Of a stretch of 5,190 nt of DNA, positions 1 to 5,190 are shown piece by piece. Both the position numbers and the translations under genes were made by a program. The notes beneath the pieces were generated by a model. The model was not told the DNA's origin. It saw only the letters and a list, made by a program, of their open reading frames with translations, and did not search any database. How positions within the stretch are numbered: the stretch's first letter is position 1; each line of letters opens with the position of its first letter. Source of the stretch: Rhodospirillaceae bacterium. Its GTDB lineage: Bacteria > Pseudomonadota > Alphaproteobacteria > Rickettsiales > UBA3002. The DNA lies in assembly GCA_947458525.1 (NCBI GenBank), contig CANHAG010000123.1, positions 1-5,190 of the forward strand, given 5' to 3'.

Positions 1-534
1 ATCGCCATGGATAGTAAGGAGCCGATTGAAGTGGCCTCCGACACGCTCGAGGTGCTGCAGAGTGAGAAACAAGCCATTTTCACGGGCAATGTGATTGCGA
101 CCCAGGGCAAGATAAAGATGCGCGGTGCGACCATGACTATTTTCTACCGCGAATCCAGCCCAGGCGGGGCAGAAGCGCCTGCGGCAGCGGCAGCGGCGGA
201 TACATCCGACGCGCTCGGCAAGGGTATTTACCGGATTGAGGCGGAAGGTAATGTGATTTTCACCACCCCCACCGAAATCGCGGAAGGCAAAAAAGCCGTA
301 TATGATGTGGATGCACAGACCATTACGCTGAATGAGGATGTAACGCTGACCCGCGGAAAAAACATTCTCAAAGGCACGGCCATGACCTATAATCTCGCCA
401 CCGGTCGCAGCGTGCTTTCAAGCGCCGGGGCAGCGCCGGGTACCGGGCGGGTGCGCGGGCTTTTTGTGCCAGAGGAAAAACCGGCCACACCGCCCGCCAC
501 GCCGCCTGCTGCCGAGCCGAAAGGAGCGCCATGA
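1..534 (+). CDS. lptA: LptA, periplasmic lipopolysaccharide transport protein (5' end cut off)
   Basis: LptA (OstA-like) forms the periplasmic bridge that carries LPS from the inner-membrane LptBFGC complex to LptD at the outer membrane. The frame is open to the left edge, so the signal peptide and true start probably lie outside; the ATG at 7 falls just before the mature-like 'EPIEVASDTLEV' segment and is likely internal. Counting from that ATG, the OstA beta-jellyroll repeats run from about residue 6 to 135 ('AIFTGNVIATQGKIKMRG', 'YRIEAEGNVIF', 'AVYDVDAQTITL', 'NILKGTAMTYNLATGRS'). The 'GRVRGLFVP' end (148-155) is typical of alphaproteobacterial members as I know them. Between two strands sits a low-complexity insert with six alanines (59-64), and the protein ends in a Pro/Ala-rich tail (159-171). 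It overlaps lptB by 4 bp (ATGA), the usual lptA-lptB pairing. Family assignment is firm; the 5' boundary is unknown. Confidence 0.9.
   Translation: MAMDSKEPIEVASDTLEVLQSEKQAIFTGNVIATQGKIKMRGATMTIFYRESSPGGAEAPAAAAAADTSDALGKGIYRIEAEGNVIFTTPTEIAEGKKAVYDVDAQTITLNEDVTLTRGKNILKGTAMTYNLATGRSVLSSAGAAPGTGRVRGLFVPEEKPATPPATPPAAEPKGAP
520..526 (+). promoter_or_regulatory. Ribosome binding site of lptB
   Basis: AAAGGAG lies four bases before the ATG at 531, inside the last codons of lptA. It is the only strong Shine-Dalgarno sequence near the 5' end of lptB, and it supports the start at 531 over the in-frame GTG codons at 582 and 606, which have none. The spacing is slightly short, as is common for overlapping genes. 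Confidence 0.65.
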
Positions 535-1313
535 GCCTTTCCCCCTCCTCCCGCACCTCATCATCGGCGCCGCCGCGTCTCGTGGATAAGGGGCCTGGGC
601 TCAGGGTGCATAATCTGGGCAAACATTACGGCAAGCGCCCGGTGGTGCGCAGTGTGTCGCTCTCGCTTGCGCGCGGGGAAGCGGTCGGGCTGCTTGGGCC
701 TAATGGTGCAGGGAAAACCACGAGTTTCTATATGATCACCGGCCTCATCGCGCCCGATTACGGCACGATTTTTCTGGATGGTGCCGAGATTACCCATCTG
801 CCCATGTATCGCCGGGCGCGCCTTGGCATTGGCTATCTGCCGCAGGAGGCCTCGATTTTTCGGGGCATGACAGTAGAGCAGAACATTATGGCGGTGCTGG
901 AGGTAAGCGAAGCCGACCCGGAACGCCGCCTCACCCAGTGCGAGGAATTACTCGCGGAATTTTCCATCACCCATCTGCGCGAATCTCCTGCCGTTGCGCT
1001 CTCAGGCGGGGAGCGCCGGCGCTGCGAAATTGCACGCGCCCTCGCTGGCCGCCCCTCGTTTATTCTGCTCGATGAACCACTCGCCGGGATTGACCCGATC
1101 GCGGTGGCGGATGTGCGCGATCTGGTGTCGCATCTCAAAGACCGGGGCATCGGCGTGCTGATTACCGACCATAATGTGCGCGAGACGCTCGACATCATCG
1201 ACCGCGCCTATATCATGCATGACGGCACGGTGCTGATGGAAGGCTCGCCCTCAGAAATCGTCAATAACCACGAGGTGCGGCGCGTTTACCTCGGCGAGAA
1301 ATTCAGCCTGTAG
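531..1313 (+). CDS. lptB: LptB, ATPase subunit of the LPS export ABC transporter
   Basis: LptB is the cytoplasmic nucleotide-binding subunit that, as a dimer with LptF/LptG, powers extraction of LPS from the inner membrane. All ABC motifs are intact: Walker A GPNGAGKTT (56-64), Q-loop Q105 in 'GYLPQEASIFR', signature LSGGERRR (157-164), Walker B FILLDEP (177-183), D-loop 'AGIDP' (185-189) and switch histidine H214 in 'ITDHNVRETL'. The strings 'YLPQEASIF', 'ITDHNVRETL' and the end 'RVYLGEKFSL' are characteristic of LptB rather than of other ABC ATPases. At 260 residues it is about 20 longer than the E. coli protein because of a Ser/Pro-rich N-terminal extension (about 1-23) before the ABC domain starts at 'LRVHNLGKHYGKRPVV'. 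Start chosen from the ATGA overlap with lptA and the AAAGGAG site. Translation is probably coupled to lptA. Confidence 0.96.
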   Translation: MSLSPSSRTSSSAPPRLVDKGPGLRVHNLGKHYGKRPVVRSVSLSLARGEAVGLLGPNGAGKTTSFYMITGLIAPDYGTIFLDGAEITHLPMYRRARLGIGYLPQEASIFRGMTVEQNIMAVLEVSEADPERRLTQCEELLAEFSITHLRESPAVALSGGERRRCEIARALAGRPSFILLDEPLAGIDPIAVADVRDLVSHLKDRGIGVLITDHNVRETLDIIDRAYIMHDGTVLMEGSPSEIVNNHEVRRVYLGEKFSL

Positions 1314-1381
1314 CAGATATATCATGAGTGCTTTCCTCATCCCCTGCGCTTGTGAAGCCGGGCGCTATACTCCTGCCGCCC

Positions 1382-1410
1382 TTTACATTTGCCGCGCCTG
1401 CCCTTACTAG
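1382..1410 (+). promoter_or_regulatory. Possible sigma-70-type promoter for the ppiD-trp block
   Basis: TTTACA (1382-1387) matches five of six bases of the TTGACA -35 element. It is followed after 17 bases by TACTAG (1405-1410), a poor -10 match (three of six). Transcription would start near 1417 and leave a short leader before the ATG at 1440. A better -10-like hexamer, TATACT at 1366-1371, has no -35 element at the right distance (TTGTGA at 1350-1355 is only 10 bases away). The position before a block of tightly packed genes is the main argument, and the exact site is uncertain. Confidence 0.28.
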
Positions 1411-1430
1411 AACACCATTAGCCTGTTATT

Positions 1431-1435
1431 GAGGT
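1431..1435 (+). promoter_or_regulatory. Ribosome binding site of the ppiD-like gene
   Basis: GAGGT ends four bases before the ATG at 1440. It decides the start at 1440 over the next in-frame ATG at 1452, which would also cut basic residues away from the membrane anchor. Confidence 0.6.
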
Positions 1436-1439
1436 TTCT

Positions 1440-2939
1440 ATGCTCACCGCCATGCGCCGGTCTGTTTCGGGGTTTTTTTCCAAACTCCTGATGTTGTTTC
1501 TCATCATCACCTTCGCCGTCTGGGGGGTGGGGGATATGCTCACCACCGGTATGTCCGGCCGTGCGCTCGTCAGCATCGGGGAGCAGACGATTTCCGATCA
1601 GGAATTCCTGCGCGAGCTGGCGCAGATGCGGGAACGGATGAGCACCGAGCTGCCACCCGAAATTCTTGATTCCGAAATGTTCGGCGCGCAGGTATTGAAC
1701 CGCATGATTCAGACGCGGCTCTTACAGCTGGCCGCGAAGGATCTCGCACTTTCGGTAGGCGAAAAACTGATCGCACGCGAAACCATGGAAAACCCCATGT
1801 TCCAGACGGTGGATGGGCGGTTCGACGCGAAAGGATTCACCGCGTTTCTGGCGGCGGGGCAGATGACGGAAGCCGCCTATGCACGCATCGTGGCGGACGA
1901 AACGCTCGAGCGGCTGCTATTGAATTCCAGCGATCTGGATCAGTTCCGCCTGCCGGAAGCCTACCTCATGCTGAACGCACTTGGCCGCCATCAGGAGCGG
2001 CGGGCAACGCTTATCACCCTCACCTCCCCGGTGCGCAAGGAAGCGCAGGAAGAGGATCTGCGCCGTTATTACGACGAAATTAAGATGCAGGAATTTCTGC
2101 GCCCGGAAACCCGTACGCTGCAATTTGCCGTGCTGAAAAAAGATGCGCTGAAAGGAAAAGACGATGAAGCGCGGATGGAGCTTGGCTATCAGGTGGAAGA
2201 TGCGCTTGCGGCCGGTGATTCCATCGTGAACGCGCTTAAGGCGGCGGGAATTACGGCGGAAGAAAAAACCCTGAAGGAAGTAGGGGTGGATGGCACGTTC
2301 GCCTCAGGCGGGAAGGTGGATAATACACCCGTGATGGCGGCGCTGCTGCAGCAGGGCTTTACCCTTGGCGAGGGCGAGGCGACCGGGCTTCTCACCGCGG
2401 CGGATGGTACGTATTTCATCCTCCGCGTCGCAGCGATTCAGGCGGCAGAGCCCGCAGCTTACGAGACGGTGAGAAAAGAAGTGGCCGCGCTCTACCGCAA
2501 GGAAGAGGCACAAAATAACGCCCGGCAGAAAGCGCAGGAATTAAAGACTGCACTCACCGCCGCAAAGGATGAACCGGCGCGGGCGGCGCTGCTCAAGAGC
2601 CCGGGAATTCAGCTCAGCGAAAGCGGCTGGCTGAAACAGCCCGGCGGCACCAACCCGGCGCCTAACACCATACCCGCCATGCTGATGGCGGATCTGTTTG
2701 CAGCAAAAAAACATCAGGTCGTTGGCCCGGTGATGCGTAAAGATGGTTCGGCCGTGCTTGCGATTCTGCGCGATACGCGCCTGCCGGAGAAAACACCGAA
2801 GCGCTCCGCAGCGGAGGAAAAAGCCCAGCTTGCCGCGCTTGCGGATGTGCTGCTGGATGGCTGGTACCGCTCGATCGTTGCGCGCCACCCGGTCGTGCAG
2901 CATCATGCCCTTCCCAACCTCGGCGCCGCCCCGCGTTAG
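1440..2939 (+). CDS. PpiD/SurA-like membrane-anchored periplasmic foldase (reduced parvulin region)
   Basis: Proteins of this family are inner-membrane-anchored periplasmic chaperones that bind newly translocated envelope proteins; PpiD contacts the Sec translocon. A short basic N-terminus (MRR) and one hydrophobic segment (about 12-32, ending in 'FAVWGVGDML') give an N-in single-pass anchor, typical of PpiD. A SurA_N-like helical chaperone domain covers about 45-165, with the family-typical 'NPMFQTVDGRFDAKGFTAFL' at 118-137. A classic PPIC parvulin domain is not evident: there is no 'GGDLG' motif. Instead two degenerate PPIC-like units can be seen, at about 222-333 (ending 'GTYFILRVAAI') and 385-448 ('GWLKQPGG' to 'SAVLAILRD'). 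At 499 residues it is shorter than the roughly 600+ of most PpiD proteins I know. It is therefore probably a holdase rather than an active isomerase (inference). trpE starts one base after its stop, which implies cotranscription. Family placement is good; I leave the symbol blank because ppiD orthology is not proven. Confidence 0.82.
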   Translation: MLTAMRRSVSGFFSKLLMLFLIITFAVWGVGDMLTTGMSGRALVSIGEQTISDQEFLRELAQMRERMSTELPPEILDSEMFGAQVLNRMIQTRLLQLAAKDLALSVGEKLIARETMENPMFQTVDGRFDAKGFTAFLAAGQMTEAAYARIVADETLERLLLNSSDLDQFRLPEAYLMLNALGRHQERRATLITLTSPVRKEAQEEDLRRYYDEIKMQEFLRPETRTLQFAVLKKDALKGKDDEARMELGYQVEDALAAGDSIVNALKAAGITAEEKTLKEVGVDGTFASGGKVDNTPVMAALLQQGFTLGEGEATGLLTAADGTYFILRVAAIQAAEPAAYETVRKEVAALYRKEEAQNNARQKAQELKTALTAAKDEPARAALLKSPGIQLSESGWLKQPGGTNPAPNTIPAMLMADLFAAKKHQVVGPVMRKDGSAVLAILRDTRLPEKTPKRSAAEEKAQLAALADVLLDGWYRSIVARHPVVQHHALPNLGAAPR

Positions 2940-2940
2940 C

Positions 2941-4446
2941 ATGATCCTCTCTCCCAACAGGTCGGAGGTCATTGCCGCAGCCAATGCGGGTAAGCGCACG
3001 CTGGTCTGGACAAAGCTGGTGAGTGACCTTGAAACCCCCGTTTCTGCCATGCTGAAACTACAGCAGGAAGGCGCGCAGGCGTTTCTTCTCGAATCAGTGG
3101 AGGGCGGGGAAACGCGAGGGCGCTATTCGATTCTCGGGCTGGAGCCGGATCTTATGTGGCGCTGCATGGGCAATAAGCCTGAACTTTCTACCACCCCGCC
3201 TTTTCTGGAGGAGAGCTTCGCCCCCGCATGGGATGATAGTTTAAGCTCACTACGCAAACTCGTGGCCGAGCACCGCATGGAATTGCCCGAAGCCCTGCCG
3301 CCCATGGCCGCAGGCCTTATCGGCTATATGGGCTATGACATGGTGAAACTCATGGAGCGCCTGCCCGACACCAAGCCAGACACCATCGGCATTCCTGATG
3401 CGTGTTTTCTGCGGCCGCGACTCCTGCTGATTTTTGATGCGGTGCATGGGGTGGTCTATCTCATCGCGCCCATCTGGGAAACGGGCGGCGATGCCGGCGC
3501 GCATTATGATGCGGCGGCCGCCCGCATCCGGCGCATCGCGCGGCAGCTGCAAGGGCCGATTGATCAGCGCCATTATTACAAAGAAGGCGCCACGGAAACT
3601 AACGAGACGCCGCGCTCCTTCACCTCGAACCTGACGCTTGCGCAATATGGGAACATGGTCGCGGCTGCGAAAGATTACATCGGTGCGGGGGATATTTTTC
3701 AGGTGGTGCTGTCGCAGCGTTTTGAGGCCGCATTTGACCTGCCACCGCTCGCCCTTTACCGCGCACTGCGCCACCTTAACCCCTCGCCCTTTCTCTTTTA
3801 TCTCAATTTCGGCAACTATGCGCTCGTCGGTTCAAGTCCGGAAATTCTGGTGCGGCTGAGGGACGAGACCGTCACCATCCGCCCCATTGCCGGCACGAGA
3901 CCGCGCGGCAAAACCAGCGCAGAAGATGCGGCGCTCGCCGAAGAACTCCTCGCCGACCCGAAAGAACGCGCCGAACATCTCATGCTGCTGGATCTGGGAC
4001 GTAACGATGTGGGGCGCGTGGCTGAGCGGGGCGCAGTCCGCGTGACCGAGCAGATGATCATCGAGCATTATTCGCATGTGATGCATATTGTCTCGAATGT
4101 GGAGGGAACTATTGCCCCCGGTAAAGATGCGATTGATGCGCTGGTGGCGGGCTTCCCGGCGGGCACGGTGAGCGGAGCGCCCAAAATCCGCGCCATGGAA
4201 ATTATTGATGAGCTGGAGCCCGTGCGCCGCAGTTTCTACGCTGGCTGTGTCGGGTATTTCTCCGCCAACGGCACGATGGATACCTGCATCACGCTGCGCA
4301 CCGCGCTTGTAAAAGACGGGAAAATTTATGCGCAGGCGGGTGGTGGAATTGTAGCGGATTCTGACCCCGAGGCTGAATATCAGGAATCCGTAAATAAGGC
4401 CAAGGCCGTGCTGCGCGCCGCAACGCTCGCCGGGAGGTTCGCGTGA
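2941..4446 (+). CDS. trpE: Anthranilate synthase component I (TrpE)
   Basis: TrpE converts chorismate plus ammonia, delivered by TrpG, to anthranilate and pyruvate, the first committed step of tryptophan synthesis in the cytoplasm. The 501-residue product has the N-terminal regulatory domain with 'LLESVEGG' (49-56), where E51-S52 match the LLES element that binds feedback tryptophan in this family. The chorismate-binding domain follows from about 235: '[14 protein letters not shown]' (248-261), 'PIAGTRPRG' (315-323), '[19 protein letters not shown]' (342-360), '[12 protein letters not shown]' (378-389), '[19 protein letters not shown]' (404-422) and '[14 protein letters not shown]' (467-480). 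All expected catalytic-core motifs appear intact, so it should be active and Trp-inhibited. The reading frame is open 66 codons further upstream, but that part lies inside the ppiD-like gene and has no TrpE character; '[10 protein letters not shown]' at 2941 fits family starts. No good ribosome binding site precedes it, so initiation probably depends on translation of the upstream gene. Confidence 0.96.
   Translation: MILSPNRSEVIAAANAGKRTLVWTKLVSDLETPVSAMLKLQQEGAQAFLLESVEGGETRGRYSILGLEPDLMWRCMGNKPELSTTPPFLEESFAPAWDDSLSSLRKLVAEHRMELPEALPPMAAGLIGYMGYDMVKLMERLPDTKPDTIGIPDACFLRPRLLLIFDAVHGVVYLIAPIWETGGDAGAHYDAAAARIRRIARQLQGPIDQRHYYKEGATETNETPRSFTSNLTLAQYGNMVAAAKDYIGAGDIFQVVLSQRFEAAFDLPPLALYRALRHLNPSPFLFYLNFGNYALVGSSPEILVRLRDETVTIRPIAGTRPRGKTSAEDAALAEELLADPKERAEHLMLLDLGRNDVGRVAERGAVRVTEQMIIEHYSHVMHIVSNVEGTIAPGKDAIDALVAGFPAGTVSGAPKIRAMEIIDELEPVRRSFYAGCVGYFSANGTMDTCITLRTALVKDGKIYAQAGGGIVADSDPEAEYQESVNKAKAVLRAATLAGRFA
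4433..4437 (+). promoter_or_regulatory. Ribosome binding site of trpG, supports a GTG start
   Basis: GGAGG lies five bases before GTG 4443, inside the final codons of trpE. It is the strongest Shine-Dalgarno match in the trp block and fixes the trpG start at a GTG. Together with the GTGA overlap it should keep TrpG synthesis in step with TrpE. Confidence 0.7.
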
Positions 4447-5018
4447 GTCAGATCCTCCTCATCGATAATTACGACAGTTTCACCTATAACCTCGTGCATT
4501 ATCTGAGTGAGCTGGGGGCTGAGGTAGAAGTCATCCGCAATGACGTGATGCGCGCGGCCGATATTCTTGGCAAACACCCCGCCGGCATTGTGCTTTCCCC
4601 CGGCCCTGCCACACCGAACGAGGCTGGCGTGTGCCTAGAGCTTATCGCAGAAGCGGCAAAACGCCGCACCCCGGTTTTTGGTGTGTGCCTTGGTCATCAG
4701 GCGATTGGTCAGGCTTTTGGCGGCAAGGTAATCCGCGCCCCGAAGCTGATGCATGGTAAAACCAGCCCCATCTACCATCTCAGCCATACCATGTTTGCAG
4801 GTATTCCCTCGCCCTTCACCGCCACGCGCTACCATTCGCTGATGGTGGAGCGCGCAACGCTGCCCGCTTGCCTTACCATCACTGCCAAGACGGAAGACGG
4901 GCTTATCATGGGGCTTGCGCATAAAGAACTACCCATTTACGGCGTGCAGTTTCACCCCGAGAGCATCGCCTCGGAATATGGCCACCAGATTCTCAAGAAT
5001 TTTCTCACATGCCTGTGA
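4443..5018 (+). CDS. trpG: Anthranilate synthase component II, glutamine amidotransferase (TrpG)
   Basis: TrpG hydrolyses glutamine and passes ammonia to TrpE. The 191-residue product is a complete, stand-alone class I amidotransferase, neither fused to TrpE (as in rhizobial TrpEG) nor to TrpD (as in enterobacteria). It begins '[14 protein letters not shown]' (4-17), has the oxyanion-side 'LSPGPATP' (51-58), the nucleophile C82 in '[15 protein letters not shown]', the 'RYHSL' element (129-133), and the catalytic H171 and E173 in 'GVQFHPESI'. The start is GTG at 4443, overlapping the trpE stop by 4 bp (GTGA) and preceded by GGAGG. Sister enzymes such as PabA (folate) share all these motifs, and some bacteria use one protein for both pathways; the position between trpE and trpD makes TrpG the main role, but shared PabA use cannot be excluded. 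Confidence 0.95.
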   Translation: MSQILLIDNYDSFTYNLVHYLSELGAEVEVIRNDVMRAADILGKHPAGIVLSPGPATPNEAGVCLELIAEAAKRRTPVFGVCLGHQAIGQAFGGKVIRAPKLMHGKTSPIYHLSHTMFAGIPSPFTATRYHSLMVERATLPACLTITAKTEDGLIMGLAHKELPIYGVQFHPESIASEYGHQILKNFLTCL

Positions 5019-5190
5019 CCGAAACCAGTCTGCGTACGGCCATGAAACTTTCCATCGGCGCGATGCTCGATGGGGTGATGCCTGAATCTGAAATGCTCAG
5101 CTATCTGCCCATGCTGCCGGTGGAAAAAATCCGCGCGGAAGAGCTGGCAGGCGCCGTGGAAGCGGTGATGGAACGGGCGGTGACATTCCC
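5009..5190 (+). CDS. trpD: Probable anthranilate phosphoribosyltransferase (TrpD), N-terminus only
   Basis: TrpD transfers the phosphoribosyl group of PRPP to anthranilate, the step after TrpE/TrpG. Only the first 60 residues are inside the window; the frame stays open to the right edge. They resemble the N-terminal helical domain of the TrpD/nucleoside phosphorylase (glycosyltransferase family 3) fold: '[19 protein letters not shown]' (18-36) stands where TrpD proteins have the 'I..GE.T..Q..AFL.AL' helices, and '[15 protein letters not shown]' (43-57) matches the usual 'EEIAGAARAMRE' helix. The PRPP-binding GTGGD motif would lie beyond the window, so identity rests on this short match and on the gene order trpE-trpG-trpD. 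The start at ATG 5009 overlaps trpG by 10 bp and lacks a clear ribosome binding site; an in-frame ATG at 5042 is an alternative, equally without one. Confidence 0.78.
   Translation, partial: MPVTETSLRTAMKLSIGAMLDGVMPESEMLSYLPMLPVEKIRAEELAGAVEAVMERAVTF

Larger units (their letters stand above)
1314..1439 (+). other. Intergenic gap between lptB and the ppiD-like gene
   Basis: This 126-bp stretch is the only sizeable non-coding segment of the window. It holds an 8-bp palindrome GATATATC (1316-1323), a weak 5-bp inverted repeat ATGAG/CTCAT (1324-1328 and 1336-1340, 7-base loop) without a T-run, a TATACT hexamer (1366-1371), a possible promoter (1382-1410) and the ribosome binding site of the next gene. 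I see no tRNA, no clear riboswitch and no convincing rho-independent terminator. It likely separates the lpt transcript from the ppiD-trp transcript, although readthrough cannot be excluded. Confidence 0.6.

Noticed and set aside
833..1198. 121-codon open frame on the - strand inside lptB
   Set aside because: It is antisense to the LptB Q-loop, signature and Walker B region, with Ser/Arg-rich composition typical of a shadow frame.
1324..1340. ATGAG/CTCAT hairpin as a rho-independent terminator of lptB
   Set aside because: The stem is only 5 bp, AT-rich, and no T-run follows.
2743..2940. Upstream extension of the trpE frame by 66 codons
   Set aside because: This part overlaps the ppiD-like gene in another frame, is Arg/Cys-rich, and has no match to TrpE N-termini; ATG 2941 fits the family.
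2880..2945. trp leader peptide or attenuator before trpE
   Set aside because: The region is the 3' end of the ppiD-like gene; no tandem Trp codons (single TGG at 2862-2864) and no terminator-like hairpin are seen.
2541..3050. 169-codon open frame on the - strand across the ppiD-trpE junction
   Set aside because: It is antisense to two well-supported genes, its translation shows no recognisable family, and long antisense frames are expected in GC-rich coding DNA.
3250..3774. 174-codon open frame on the - strand inside trpE
   Set aside because: It lies wholly opposite the conserved TrpE coding sequence and resembles no family; a compositional shadow.

Overview
The window is a compact, GC-rich (roughly 60% by eye) stretch of a Gram-negative chromosome. 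The protein style points to an alphaproteobacterium: an LptA with an 'EAEGNV'/'GRVRGLFVP' pattern, a TrpE that reads '[15 protein letters not shown]', and a SurA_N/PpiD-like gene directly ahead of trpE. All genes lie on the + strand, and no mobile, phage, CRISPR, RNA-gene or defence signal is visible. The genus cannot be named from this sequence.

Layout. Positions 1-534 carry the 3' part of lptA (the periplasmic LPS-bridge protein), cut by the left edge. It overlaps lptB (531-1313, cytoplasmic ATPase of the LPS transporter) by an ATGA. A 126-bp gap (1314-1439) follows. It is the only real non-coding stretch and probably holds the promoter of the next block. At 1440-2939 is a membrane-anchored PpiD/SurA-like periplasmic chaperone that appears to lack a full parvulin catalytic domain. 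One base after its stop begins trpE (2941-4446). trpG (GTG start, 4443-5018) overlaps trpE by 4 bp. The N-terminus of a probable trpD (5009 to the right edge) overlaps trpG by 10 bp.

How the genes work together. LptA and LptB belong to the Lpt machine that moves lipopolysaccharide from the inner to the outer membrane. The PpiD-like protein would help newly exported envelope proteins fold, so the first three genes share an envelope theme. TrpE and TrpG form the two subunits of anthranilate synthase, and TrpD performs the next step of tryptophan synthesis. The tight packing from 1440 onward suggests a single transcript that couples the chaperone to the trp genes, with no room for a trp leader/attenuator directly in front of trpE.

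No convincing undescribed system was found. The points most worth a second look are the reduced PpiD-like protein, the lptB-to-ppiD junction where many proteobacteria have rpoN, and the leaderless trpE start.
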